NCBI GenBank assembly: GCA_021396245.1
Contig: WNYE01000032.1
Span: 248,001 to 312,000 of the forward strand
DNA: 64,000 nt
Source of the DNA: Sporothrix humicola
Taxonomy: Eukaryota; Ascomycota; Sordariomycetes; Ophiostomatales; Ophiostomataceae
Direction: 5' to 3'
Shown here: positions 9,631-19,981 of the stretch, one piece after another
Position numbering within the stretch: the stretch's first letter is position 1
How the letters are laid out: the number at the start of each line of letters is the position of its first letter
The notes under the pieces: generated by a model
Told to the model about the DNA's origin: nothing
The model's database searches: none
What the model saw: the letters and a program-made list of their open reading frames with translations, nothing else
Position numbers and translations under genes: made by a program

Positions 9631-12216
9631 TTATTCACCTCCTTCCGATGCTCGTGCACCACTACTCCGTCGGCCAGCGCGATCAGACACTGCTCTCCGA
9701 GCGTCCGTCGCTGCTGCACGCATCTGCTGTCGAAGCTGTGCCATGTAGGGGTTGCGTGCCATCCTCTGTTGCCGAATGTTCCGGGCCAGTTCGTTGTCCT
9801 CTCCAGGCTCTCCAGTGTCTCCTGAGGCGCCCTGTTCGCCGCCGCTCACCTCCATGATTCCCTCCATCAAGTTGGCAGCCATAGCATCGTCGGCTGACCC
9901 ACCCAGGCTCCTGCCTTTGCCTTTGGATGTCCTCCTCTTCTGCCTCAGCCGGCTTGACCGCGCTGGGCCTCCAGAATTGCCACTGACGGCGTCGGCCAGC
10001 TGCTGCCGTGCCATAAGCCGCTTCTTGAGCAGATCGTTTTCGAAACTGGCGGCCATGGCAGGGTCCATATCGTCGTCCACGGCCACATCAAAGTTTCCGT
10101 TGCCAACACCAGAACCGTGGACCATATCCATATCGTGGCCCATGCTGTTCTCCTGGTCTTCCATTCCCATAACACCGCCAGCACCAACTCCTGTCGCACC
10201 GCTGTTTCCACCTGCCAGCTGCAGCACATTATCGCTGACCGACATCTCGAACAGGGCCTTGTTAAGGAGATCTGTGGCGATGGGGTCTTGCGGCCGGATA
10301 GCGAGTGCTTCGTGCAGGACAACGGCAGCTTCGTCAGGGCGGCCACGCTCAAGCAGAATTAGTCCCTTGGCCGAAAAGACGGCAGAATTTTTGCCGCCCA
10401 AGCGCAGCACTTCGTCAAACTGGGCCAGGGCTTCGCGGAACAACCGCATGCGGCGGTAGGCGTGCCCCAGGTTTATGCGTGCACTAAGCCATGCCTGTGG
10501 GTCGCAATCCATATCGTCAGCCACCTCGAGCGCCTTGCGGAACAAGGTGGCGGCGTCTTTCGCCCGGTCCTGGTGATAGCACACAACACCCATCTCGTTG
10601 AGCAGCAAGGGGTCCTCGCGGCAAAGGCTGTAGGCTGTCTTCAAAAACTCTTCGGCGACAGTCATGTTGTTCATGGCATGGTGCTGCATGCCCAAGAAGA
10701 CCTGCGGCAGGTGGGTTCCGGTGAAAAGCCGGGCTGCTGTCGAGTAGGCCGAGATGGCCTGGTCGTGCTCGCCTTCAGCTGCAAATGTGTGCGCAAAGCC
10801 GATCCATGCCGGACCATAGTGGGCATCCATCATGCTAGCCTTGCTGAAATAGCGGCGCGCCTCGGCAATGCGGTCCGTAGCAAAGTAGTAGACGCCAACA
10901 GCCAACCACGTGCAAGGCTCTTCGGGATGCTGGTCGGCAAGGTCGTGCGCCACAAGGAACAGCACGTTCTTCATGCGCAGCTCAAAAAGACAGGCAAGGT
11001 GCAGCGGGTAGGCGCCAAAGTTGTAGCGGTCCTCCTCAAGCACGGCACTCGTGAGTGCCAAAGCGTCTTCGTAGCGGCACTGTGTGTAGGCCAGGTCGGC
11101 ACGGGCCAGCAACAGATCGGCATTGTTGCCGAGACGGTAGTGTGACGCCAACGATTCGGCGGCCGCCGCAAATGTATCGGGATTCCGGTACTTGGAGAGC
11201 CGTGTGCAGTAAAGCATCCGTGTGAAGTCGGCCGCCTCTTGGATGGCGTCTTCGGTGGAGGTGGATGATGTGCCGCCGGCGCCCGCTCCTTCGAGAGCTG
11301 TGAAGTGGCCCAGGCCGATGCTATCGAAATTGAGCGACTCGAGAAACTCCCACTCCTCGTCTGGGGCCATCAGCTGGTTCTTGGTGAGCTGCTGGAAGGC
11401 CTCGAAACACTGCACATCAATGCGCACAGCGTCCTTGTAGCACTCCTTGGCCCGATCAAAGACATTTTGCTTCGCATAGCAAATGCCACGCAGGTAGCAC
11501 ATGCCCGCCTCGTAGCGCCGGTTGGACGCCTCGGCAGCGGCCACAGCGGCGGCAGCGGCTGCAGAGGCTGCGGCTGCTGCCGCTGCCGCCGCAGCTGCCG
11601 CTGCTTCTGCCTCAATGCTGGCTTCACGCTCCTTTCGCCGGCTTTCCAATGAGGACCCTGCCCGGTCTCCCTTGTCTCCCGCGCCACCGATGGACCGGCT
11701 GTTAGCATGGCCCTTTGCTGCTGTTGATGACTTGCTTCCCGCACCAAATGCCGACTTCTTGCCGCCAGGGTTGCCTGGTGCATTGGCTGTGTTTCCTCGT
11801 TCGGTCGTGGCGTTGTTGTTGTTACTGCTCGCATTACCACTGCCACTCGCTTGTGCCTTCTCAGCCCCCGCAGCACCTGCTCCACTCGGCGCCTTCCGCT
11901 TGTTAGCCGACGTCGGGATCAGGTGTGTCGGGTTGCGTTCGCCCAGAACGGCCAGCGCGTCGTCAAACCGGCTCTGCTTGATGAGACAGTGGGCCGCCAA
12001 ATAACGACACGACGCGTTGCGGGCGATGAGGTCGGACTTAGACAGCAGGGCCTGGGCGCGTGTGTAGTTGCCCATGGCAAAGTGAACCTGGGCGAGCCAA
12101 AATGCATCCTCGTCAGCGCCCGTCAGAGCGAGCAGCTTGTCGCCGATAAAAATGGCCGAATCGTATTGGGCCTTGTTGAGCGCGTCCTGGCGCCAGTCGC
12201 GCAGGAAGGGCTCCAT
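9631..12216 (-). CDS. CDC16: Anaphase-promoting complex subunit 6 (Cdc16/Cut9), TPR protein
   Basis: A scaffold subunit of the APC/C ubiquitin ligase that drives the metaphase-anaphase transition. The single exon encodes 861 residues from the ATG at 12216. The frame is open for 47 more codons upstream, but homology to Cut9/Cdc16 begins at this ATG (MEPFLRDWRQDALNKAQYDSA), so the shorter start is chosen. Tandem TPR helices fill most of the protein; the N-terminal block (DKLLALTG, VHFAMGNYTRAQALL) and the central TPRs (GPAWIGFAHTFAAEGEHDQA, LGHAYRRMRLFREALAQFDE) are characteristic. A low-complexity insert at about residues 104-233 (Asn, Gly and Ser, then about 25 mostly Ala residues) interrupts the TPR array. 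The C-terminal tail has a basic patch, RLRQKRRTSKGKGR, suggesting a nuclear localisation signal. Confidence 0.92.
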   Translation of the reverse strand: MEPFLRDWRQDALNKAQYDSAIFIGDKLLALTGADEDAFWLAQVHFAMGNYTRAQALLSKSDLIARNASCRYLAAHCLIKQSRFDDALAVLGERNPTHLIPTSANKRKAPSGAGAAGAEKAQASGSGNASSNNNNATTERGNTANAPGNPGGKKSAFGAGSKSSTAAKGHANSRSIGGAGDKGDRAGSSLESRRKEREASIEAEAAAAAAAAAAAAASAAAAAAVAAAEASNRRYEAGMCYLRGICYAKQNVFDRAKECYKDAVRIDVQCFEAFQQLTKNQLMAPDEEWEFLESLNFDSIGLGHFTALEGAGAGGTSSTSTEDAIQEAADFTRMLYCTRLSKYRNPDTFAAAAESLASHYRLGNNADLLLARADLAYTQCRYEDALALTSAVLEEDRYNFGAYPLHLACLFELRMKNVLFLVAHDLADQHPEEPCTWLAVGVYYFATDRIAEARRYFSKASMMDAHYGPAWIGFAHTFAAEGEHDQAISAYSTAARLFTGTHLPQVFLGMQHHAMNNMTVAEEFLKTAYSLCREDPLLLNEMGVVCYHQDRAKDAATLFRKALEVADDMDCDPQAWLSARINLGHAYRRMRLFREALAQFDEVLRLGGKNSAVFSAKGLILLERGRPDEAAVVLHEALAIRPQDPIATDLLNKALFEMSVSDNVLQLAGGNSGATGVGAGGVMGMEDQENSMGHDMDMVHGSGVGNGNFDVAVDDDMDPAMAASFENDLLKKRLMARQQLADAVSGNSGGPARSSRLRQKRRTSKGKGRSLGGSADDAMAANLMEGIMEVSGGEQGASGDTGEPGEDNELARNIRQQRMARNPYMAQLRQQMRAAATDARRAVSDRAGRRSSGARASEGGE

Positions 12217-12865
12217 GGTGAGGGTTGGGGACGGTCGTCGGTAGAGGAGAGGATGTGTGAGGTTTTTCGAGATGAAGAGGACCGTAGAAGAAGCCGTGGA
12301 GGTGTCGCGGCACGGCGGACGACGTCGGGGGTGGGTTGGTTGTGAGGTCGGAGTCAATGTGACGTTTTGGCGCTTTGTTGACTTTTGGAGGCACGGCTGT
12401 GAATTTTGGGCAATGACGGCAGGGTTGTGAACTCAATTGGCAGTAGCGACAGACGCGTCTCCACAGTTCCTCCATTGCGCCTGCCGTTTTGCTAGCTGGC
12501 ATTTAGCGCCCTCAAACCCCGCTGTTGGTCAGTTGCGCTTGCCGCTACTGTAGTAATATTCAGGCTCTCAGGGTTCAGTAGGAAGGTGCAAGTGTCTCAT
12601 GCCATATTCTACCCCTTTGCATTCAACATTGAATAAAATCACAGGTCATATTCACAGGCAAAAGAAAGAAAAAAATCCAAAGATTAACAGAATGTCTTGT
12701 GACACTCATATATTTGGCCGTGCATTTTCATATATACCGCCGTTCGATGAAAAACAAAGTCTACCCAACGAAAGAAGCAAATAACGCCATGCGCCGCATA
12801 AACTATGCAGGAAAGAAGACAACGAGAAAAAGGACCAAAATACAACGCTTTTCTTCCCCCGTTTT
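12217..12865. other. Intergenic region: APC6 promoter and Nop16 3' flank
   Basis: 649 bases between two minus-strand genes. It should contain the APC6 promoter and leader next to 12217 and the Nop16 3' untranslated region next to 12865. The stretch at about 12600-12850 is A-rich on the plus strand. No other gene was seen. Confidence 0.55.
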
Positions 12866-13702
12866 CTACACCTTCACGCCTGCAGCACCACCCTCGGCAC
12901 GAAAGGTAGCCAGTCGCCGCCGAATATCGTTTGCTGTCCGCTGGAACGGGTTGCGCCGGCGGTCATTGGCCATGGCGGCAAGAGTGCCTTCGCTAGGATC
13001 TGTCTCGCCGTAATGGTCCACAAGAGTCTGCAGCCACTGGCGCTCGGCTTGGCTCTGGTAACGGACGTGCTTGGGGCCGACGGGCCGGCTGGCAAGGGCC
13101 TCGAGGGCAGCGACAACGGGCGTGCTTGCAGAGTTCTTTGACTTCTTGCCCCTCTTCTTCTTCGGCGCATCCTCCTCGATGCCGTCCCACTCCTCGTACG
13201 TCTTTGTGGCGGCTTCGGCGGCCTCAGCCTCCTCCTCGTCTTCGAGATCGTTCAGCAGGTCGTTGAGGGGGTTGTGGACGGGTGCGGCGCTGCCAAGAAT
13301 GCGCACAATGCGGCCGTTGGCATCGCGCTCGACACGGACTTCGCTGACGCCACCAGAAGCTGCAGACTTTGCAGGTGCCTTGCGCTTGTCACCCAGAATC
13401 TCGTTGGCCGTCTTGTTGAAGGGGTCAATGTAGTGCTCGATGCGGGCGTCGGACTTGGACGCAGCAGCAGCGCGCTCCTTGACGGCATCGGTTCCGAGAC
13501 GCTCGATACCGCCCGTCGGCACTTTCAGGCGGTTCATGAGGCCGAGACGGCGGTAGTTTTGCGTCAGCGTCTCCTCCTTGTTCCAGTTCTCGGCGATGAT
13601 GGCGTTGCCCGTGGGGTTGACAGGACGGCGGCGGTTGTTGGACTGTCGAACGGTCGGCCGCGAGGACCGAGCCTTGCGTTTTTGGCGGACAGAGCGACCC
13701 AT
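12866..13702 (-). CDS. NOP16: Nop16, 60S ribosomal subunit biogenesis protein
   Basis: A nucleolar factor bound to late nucleolar pre-60S particles and required for 25S rRNA maturation. The single exon encodes 278 residues from the ATG at 13702. The frame stays open 34 codons further upstream, but that part is hydrophobic and AT-rich, and Nop16 proteins begin with the basic MG-R/S-VRxKRKxRSS motif seen here. Conserved blocks are the basic N-terminus (MGRSVRQKRKARSS), NPTGNAIIAENWNKEETLTQNYRRLGL (residues 29-55, broken here as NPTGNAIIAENWNK plus ETLTQNYRRLGL), an acidic middle segment (LEDEEEAEAAEAA), a Lys-rich patch (KKKRGKKSKN), and the C-terminal signature QSQAERQWLQTLVDHYG followed by NPFQRTANDIRRRL. 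An E-box between inverted GATAA cores lies about 210 bp upstream. Confidence 0.92.
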   Translation of the reverse strand: MGRSVRQKRKARSSRPTVRQSNNRRRPVNPTGNAIIAENWNKEETLTQNYRRLGLMNRLKVPTGGIERLGTDAVKERAAAASKSDARIEHYIDPFNKTANEILGDKRKAPAKSAASGGVSEVRVERDANGRIVRILGSAAPVHNPLNDLLNDLEDEEEAEAAEAATKTYEEWDGIEEDAPKKKRGKKSKNSASTPVVAALEALASRPVGPKHVRYQSQAERQWLQTLVDHYGETDPSEGTLAAMANDRRRNPFQRTANDIRRRLATFRAEGGAAGVKV

Positions 13703-14381
13703 TTTGAGGATATATGTGTGGAAATGTGGAAGGGAAAAGGTACGGCGGTAATTGTCGAAGAAAATGAAGAGAGGTTGGAATTTAAATTGTGGTTGTGTGA
13801 ACAAAGTCTGGTCGCTGGACGTCGACTTGAAAAAGTATTAGAAAAATTAGAGAGTCACTAGCGAAAGGCTGGCTCTCTTACAATTTTTTTTGTTATCGTA
13901 GTGCTTATCGGCACGTGTAGTTATCGATAAGAGTTACATATGTACTCCACTTTTGTGTTAGTCGCTGTTCTTGACCATCTCAGCACTGAAATGCACTGAA
14001 GAGACAGACATGACTAGATTTTTTAATACCCAAGCTTCACAAAGATAAAGGCATGTGTAATTGCAGGAGTACTACCATTATATGGGATATTTATTTTATC
14101 CCGGATTTTTTATATGTTTGACTTCATGTCTTGAGTTTTTTGTATTAAAAAGTATCAAAAGAAAAAGAAAACGAATTATATTTTTAACCAATATAAAATA
14201 CACCAAACAGGCTCTTCAAAACATGCTGTCTTGTATCATCAAAACTTTTCTTTCAAAATACAACAGGATAAGACCATCTAAATAGAAACCACCGTAAATG
14301 CACAAAAATGTTACAGGTAGCATCGTAACACATACTTCTGTATGACGGGTTGGCTGCCCATGGACCACAGGCTCTGGGCAC
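13703..14381. other. AT-rich intergenic region upstream of Nop16
   Basis: 679 bases holding the Nop16 promoter on the left and the 3' flank of the DHA2 transporter on the right. The part at 14050-14300 is markedly AT-rich. CACGTG at 13912-13917 sits between CTTATCG (13904-13910) and CGATAAG (13925-13931). No gene was seen. Confidence 0.6.
13904..13931. promoter_or_regulatory. E-box flanked by inverted GATAA cores
   Basis: The sequence reads CTTATCG, 14 bases that include CACGTG at 13912-13917, then CGATAAG. The outer heptamers are exact reverse complements. It lies 202-229 bp upstream of the Nop16 start codon. CACGTG is the core for bHLH proteins such as Cbf1, and GATAA is the core for GATA factors. 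Binding here is inferred from the motifs, not shown. Confidence 0.35.
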
Positions 14382-16151
14382 CTACGGACGCGAAAGAGTC
14401 GAGTGCAGGGTGTGCTGCTTCATGAGCGACACAGAGATAAGGCCGACAATACCAAGGCCCAGGCCCATCAGCCAGACGCCGCGGAAGGCATCCATATAGC
14501 TGGCAATGACGCCATCGTACCAGCCGGGAGGAAGGTGCTGCAGTTCGCCGAGATCATCACGGATGCGGCTAATCTCCTCGGCGGCACCAGGAAGATGGCC
14601 GAAGCGGTCCCACAGCTGCGAGCGGAGGATATTCTGGTAGACGGCCGAGGCGAGGGTGAGGCCAAGGGTACCACCGACGGAGCGGAAGGCGTATGTGGCA
14701 GAGGTAATGACGGCCTGGCGTGACTGGGCGACAGAGGCAATACAAGCAAGCAGGGTAATGGTGAGCATGGCGCCGTAGCCGCCACCGATGAAGAAGAGCG
14801 ACACAAAAGGATACCAAGGCTCCGAATCGGCCGATGCGAGGCCGACAGCTGCAAGAGCGTAACCCCCAACAAAGACGAGCAGGGCAACAATGCCGAGACC
14901 AACATAGCGGCCGGTGCTCTTCATGATAAGGCCACTGCCGACTGACGTGATGGACACGCCGAGGGGCGAGCTGAGAAGACGCAGGCCGGCCTGGGCAGCC
15001 GAGTAGCCCCGCACCTGTAGGTAGAGAGGCACGTAAAAGACGGCTGTAAGCATGGCGGCCGTGCAGACGAGGTTGGCAATGCAGGCGGCCAGGACAGTAC
15101 GGCTGACGACAAGGCGGACGGGGATGATGGGGTGATGGGCGTAGTTGGCTTCCCAGAGGACAAAAGCGGCGAAAGCAGCAATAGCCAGCGGGAATGAGGC
15201 CAGAACAAGAGGGTGCGTCCAGGGAACAATGTTGCCGCCAGCACTGAGACCCAGAAGAAGAGTGACGAGGAAAGTCACCAGCAGACCGGCGCCAGGGAAA
15301 TCGATGCGGCTGAGTTGCGACAGTGCCGAGTTGCTGCGACCGATGCCAACATCGTCGGCGGCCTGGTGCGGCGGCACACGGACCAAAAAGAAGACCAAAA
15401 TGGCCGAGATGATGGACACAGGAACCTGCGAGTAAAACGCCAGCCGCCAACCACCGTACCAGCGATCTTGCCAGATGTGCTCGGTGGCACCGCCTAACAC
15501 ACCGCCGAGCATGGCGCCGGTGCCATACGCAATGTTGCCAATGCCCTGAGCGACACCGCGCTGACGCAGGGGTACAAGATCGGACCCCAAGAACGTCGAA
15601 ATGGCCATCAGTCCGCCGCCGCCGATACCGGCGACAACTCGGCCGACCAGCATGCTGTTGGAGCTCTTGGCAGAGCCGCAGATGAGGTTGCCGATCGCAA
15701 AGAAAATGTTGCTAAACACGAGGCCGGGACCGCGGCCGACGACATCGGTGATGCGGCCCGAAACAGGCTGGCAGGCGGCGTTGGCGACGAGATACGACGC
15801 GGCGAGCCACGAAAGCAGACTGAGCGACCGGAACTCGCTGGCTATGGGCGCCGACAGCGTGGCAATGACACTCGCGTCGGCGGCACCCACAAACACGCCG
15901 ACATATACGGTACCGAGGATCAAGAAGATGCGCGTCTGTGTTTCTTGAACAACGACGACCTGTTCATCATCGGGAGACGCGTTGCCATCCTCAACATCGC
16001 CGTTGCCATCGGAAGTCGCCGGAGCATCGCCATTCGTGGCATACTTGGGAACAGGGACGCCGTTTGTGCTGCCGTTGCCGTTACCGTTGCCGTTGGACAA
16101 AAGAGGAGTTCTTTCGCTGGCCGAAGCCGAGGCGGACTCGTTGTCTGGCAT
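14382..16151 (-). CDS. DHA2-family MFS transporter, Vba/Fnx-like (probable vacuolar)
   Basis: A 589-residue single-exon major facilitator with about 14 membrane segments. The DHA2 family includes drug:H+ antiporters and the vacuolar basic amino acid transporters Vba1-3 and Fnx1/2. Family features are DASVIATLSAPIASEF in membrane segment 1, SWLAASYLVANAACQPVSGR, GRVVAGIGGGGLMAIS and the motif-C-like GTGAMLGGVLGG. The cytoplasmic N-terminus has ERTPLL at residues 13-18, which fits the [DE]xxxL[LI] vacuolar sorting signal, then an Asn-Gly run encoded by a GCCGTT-like microsatellite. The vacuolar location and amino acid substrate are therefore favoured but inferred; a drug or siderophore exporter is the alternative. 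The start ATG at 16151 precedes the MPDNESASAS segment. Confidence 0.9.
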   Translation of the reverse strand: MPDNESASASASERTPLLSNGNGNGNGSTNGVPVPKYATNGDAPATSDGNGDVEDGNASPDDEQVVVVQETQTRIFLILGTVYVGVFVGAADASVIATLSAPIASEFRSLSLLSWLAASYLVANAACQPVSGRITDVVGRGPGLVFSNIFFAIGNLICGSAKSSNSMLVGRVVAGIGGGGLMAISTFLGSDLVPLRQRGVAQGIGNIAYGTGAMLGGVLGGATEHIWQDRWYGGWRLAFYSQVPVSIISAILVFFLVRVPPHQAADDVGIGRSNSALSQLSRIDFPGAGLLVTFLVTLLLGLSAGGNIVPWTHPLVLASFPLAIAAFAAFVLWEANYAHHPIIPVRLVVSRTVLAACIANLVCTAAMLTAVFYVPLYLQVRGYSAAQAGLRLLSSPLGVSITSVGSGLIMKSTGRYVGLGIVALLVFVGGYALAAVGLASADSEPWYPFVSLFFIGGGYGAMLTITLLACIASVAQSRQAVITSATYAFRSVGGTLGLTLASAVYQNILRSQLWDRFGHLPGAAEEISRIRDDLGELQHLPPGWYDGVIASYMDAFRGVWLMGLGLGIVGLISVSLMKQHTLHSTLSRP

Positions 16152-18898
16152 TTTCTCGTTTTCACCGTGCTTGTGTTCGGCTGCGGATTGATGGAGATGG
16201 GTGCCGGGGTGTCAGGGCAAAGCGCAGAGCCGCAGCTGAGAAAAAGATAAGGCTTGTGGATTTTCTTTTGCCTGCAGTTGCTGTCGAAAATGCACAATAT
16301 TGGCCGTGTCCTGTCTCCCCCTTTTTGCCTTTTTTGGATTTGTGATGTGAAACGGTCAAGTTTAGGGAAGGAAGTTCAGGGAGGACGTTGGGCCGACTAT
16401 GACAGACGGCGTTGCTATCTGTCGGCAGGGGCGCCGAGGGCTGGGTCATTTTGTCATCCTCTTGCGCTATCCGCCGTCCCCCACCATTTGTCCTAGATCG
16501 GAAGGTGCTCCCCCAGGAGTATTCCGACGATGTGCAGGAAGGAGCGAGCCCCTCTACCTGCATACCAAAGAGCGACTTCTTAATATTTGCATCGTGAGAT
16601 GCTGGAGTAATCATGAAAACATGTATTTCTATCAAGCAGAAGCCGCTCACAGGGTCTTAACTCGTATTAATGCACGGGACGAGAGCACTCCAATTCCTGC
16701 TGCAGCTAGCCTGGCTCTCGCATTAAACTTGTGCGACGCTGACTGGCTGACAACTTACACGCAAGGGAGCCAGAGAATGTAAAGACAAAGATCTGGCAGA
16801 ACATTTAAATAAGTAAGAGACAAAACGTCAAGCCAAGCATCCGATTGCAGCCACACCCGCTCGCTTGGATCTGGTGATGGAATTCTGGGGCCGACTCAAC
16901 TGCCAGATCGCATATTTGCATAGACACACTCCTCCTTACCCCATCGCTGTTTCCCTTCTCCACGGATGTCGGCGTCTATTTGAGGCGACCTCACCGGCGC
17001 CTTCAGTGGGCTTGTTCTGCCTTGGCGTGTGGCGGAGGGGCACAACAGGAATTTAAACACCGTTCCGCGAGGCTCAGTTCTCTGTGGAGTGCGCCAAGGG
17101 CAGCAACACGCAATCTTTACAAGGCACCACGGTAATGGGGATGAAGAAGAAAAGAGAGGTTCGCATTAATACGTCGGACGCATTGCGCAGCGATGAGCAA
17201 ATGGGACAAGGCGTGAATGGCAGTAAACATATAAGACGAACGATCTGCAGCCATAATGGGAGCCATAAAGCGAAAACGGAGATGTACAGGAAGGCGCGGG
17301 CCACAATTACGTTGTGCGGCCAAAATAGGGACCAAAATTCGGTTGCCTATCTGGCACCTTCCTCGTCAGCATTTCACAAGTTCCTCACATCAATTTCTCA
17401 CAACAAACTTGTCACAATTGCTCCTTCCCATTTTTGCTGGCCTCGTCTGATAACTCTCCCCTCCTGCACCTCTCTCTCAGCCCAGCCATGTGTCTGCCTC
17501 GTGATTGGGCTCCTTTGCCGGCGTGCATAACGTGCGTCCTGCAGACGACCTATGATTGGCCTGCCTGATATTATCTTGTTGGGTTCGCTCTTGGCCTGGT
17601 TTGCGATGGCATATTGTCAAATCGCCCTTTCCCTTTCTCCCACCGTTCTTCCACGTTCGCCTTGCCGTTTCCTCTTTTGGGTTCGTTCTCGTGTCTGTCG
17701 GCACCGGTGTAGTAGGTGCGGCCCACTCCGTGGCAGACAACGAGGAAAGAATGAAAATTGTTGCGGAAAGTGAAGGGAAAGAACGGCAAGGCGTCTCTTG
17801 GTGCGCTGTGGCGGAGCTGGGCTCTTTGTGTTCTGGTGGCGTCTTTGTGATGCATGTTCAAACCTCGCTCACTCGCTATTGCCTTACTAGCTGTGCGGCT
17901 GTGCGCTTCTGATTCGCCCATTGGCCTGGTTTCGCGCAGCCTAGGCGTCTTAGGCAACGCCTGGAAACGGCTCTTTCCAGTTTCCACCCCTGGCTGTTGG
18001 CACCAGGCGACGGGCACCGTCAGGAAAAAAAAACAATAGCGTGGAGCGTGGTTTCCTCTTCCAGGGGGAACGAAAACAGGGACTACAACGGTAAATAAAG
18101 AAAAAAGTAATACTCCGTACACAAAATAAAACCAATAAAAAGAGACGCAAAGCGGCAAAAAGGCGAGCGATCAACGAGGAAAAGACTAAAATAAACACAG
18201 CCCAGCTCTGGCATAGGGCAACAGTAGCGTAGCAGACGAAAAGCCGTGGCCTGGCGACGACAACCGCCATACGAACCCATCCGCGCGTTCGTTTGGTCGC
18301 TCCTTCTCACTTTTGCTTCTCGAACGTGCCTTCCCTTCAGTTGCCCTCTTAGCTGCATGACTGCATTTTGCCTTTTCTGCCCTCCTATCTTCTCGATCTG
18401 GCATTTCCGGCATTTTCTTTTCTCCTTCTCTTTTCTTCTCTTCTCCATCCTCTTCAACTCCATTCTTCTCTTTCAGCATTCCTCTTCACGACGCTCCCTA
18501 CCCGACCATTTCTTTTTTTGGAACAGCGCGGCCCCTTACCTTGTCGACAAGGCACTCACGAAACGGACCTCATTTTCTTTTTTTTCTTTTCCTTTTACGA
18601 ACTACGAACAGCTCTTTTCGGTTTCCCCCCTTTAACTGCCGACCACATATCTCTTCTTGGCACCGCATTGTGTTGCGACATCTTCCTTTGAACGATCCTT
18701 TTCGACCGTCCCCTTTGACTTTTGAGCTGCCTGAACCTCATCTTCCTCTCCATCCTCGTTCATCGCCGTCAGCTGCATCGATCCTCCAGCTTTTAAGCGC
18801 GAGATTGCTGGAACGTAGCCCACTGCCACTACAACCCCGACCTGCTTCGAACCTCCTACCTCTCCTCTTCCCGAATAACCTCATCAGAGTCGCCCGTC
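16152..18898. other. 2.7-kb divergent intergenic region
   Basis: It lies between the divergent starts of the DHA2 transporter (-) and the MARVEL gene (+). The part at about 18300-18880 is strongly C/T-rich on the plus strand, typical of a leader for the rightward gene. Minus-strand open frames at 17571-18158 and plus-strand frames at 16399-16782 match nothing known and show no consistent codon bias. No further gene can be supported. Confidence 0.5.
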
Positions 18899-19981
18899 AT
18901 GTTGGACGACCTGCAAATCAACCCGGACAGGATTCCGCTTTACAAACTCATCCTCCATATTGTCCAGATTGGCTTTTCCTTCGTGGCCTGGGTGTTGGCC
19001 ATTGTCGTGTTTCGCGCAAAGGACTCGTCTATCAGTGGCAATAACGGATGGGCGTTCGCTGTGGTACGTTAAACACAGTCACAACGCGTGATGTCAATAG
19101 ATATGATGTGAGAGGCGCGAGGCGTCTGTGAAACACTCATGAACTCAGACTAACGGCTGCAGTGCTTCCTCTCAATACCAGCATGGATCTACCTGATTGG
19201 TGCGCCGCGCTTCCCCCGGACACGCCGCTTCGCCGAGCCGCACGTCATGGTCGCCATTGACATCCTCTACACTATTATCTGGTTGTCCGCCTTTGCCGCC
19301 CAGGCCTCCTTCAACTCTGCCGGCAAGTGCGGCGAGGGCTGCAGCGCCAGCAAGGCCATTGTTGCCCTGGGTGTTTTCAACACGTACGTATTATACTGCC
19401 CCCCCTTGTCTTGATTTGCTGCAGCCTATCCTAACAAACACAGCATTTTCTTTGGCATCACGTCCTTCCTGAGCATCTACTCGCTCAAGTACTACCAGTT
19501 CAACGGCCACCTGCCTGGCTACGAGACCACCGGCTCCAAGGGCGGCCAGAACATCGACCCCGACATGGCCGCTTTCTCGACCGCCCCGCATGACGAGGCC
19601 GAGCCGTACGCCCGCATTAACAATATGGACCCCGACTACGAGCACGACAACCACCACGACTACCAGAGTGAAATGGGCGGCTACGGCGGCGGCTCGACTA
19701 TTGGTGGCGGCGGCAGCAGCTACGTCAATGCCGGCAGCCACATGGACAGCACATATCTGGGCGCTGGCGGTGCTGCCAGCGTGGCCGGTGGCAGCAGCTA
19801 CGGCGGCAGCGTGTCGCACCACGACAACCCCTTCGACGACAACCATGGCCTCCGGCCCGCTGCCAGCTCCGCATCGTTAGGCACTTCGGCTCACTCGGGC
19901 TATGCGCCGCCGACGGTGCACGATGACTACGACGAGGACCGCCCTACGCACTTCCCCGAAGGCAACTATAACCACCACTAA
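18899..19981 (+). CDS. MARVEL-domain four-span membrane protein
   Basis: Exons are 18899-19063, 19163-19383 and 19444-19981, giving 307 residues. The introns of 99 and 60 nt have GT-AG ends (gtacgt donor in both) and restore one hydrophobic domain. Four membrane segments lie near residues 15-39, 51-70, 82-105 and 118-146, arranged like the MARVEL domain of vesicle-trafficking and membrane-apposition proteins. The loop between segments 3 and 4 has a Cys pair (CGEGC) that could form a disulfide. The hydrophilic tail (about 150-307) should be cytoplasmic. It is rich in Gly, Ser, His, Asp and Tyr and contains NPFDD at 257-261, which fits the NPFxD endocytosis signal known in yeast. No specific function is known to me. 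Confidence 0.85.

Noticed and set aside
10462..11145. 227-codon plus-strand frame opposite the APC6 gene
   Set aside because: Antisense shadow of a clear TPR protein on the other strand.
12217..12357. N-terminal extension of APC6 by 47 codons
   Set aside because: Family similarity starts at the internal ATG at 12216; the extension is Pro/Thr/Arg-rich and resembles untranslated leader.
13703..13804. N-terminal extension of Nop16 by 34 codons
   Set aside because: The extension is hydrophobic and AT-rich, while Nop16 proteins start with the basic MGRSVRQKRK-like motif.
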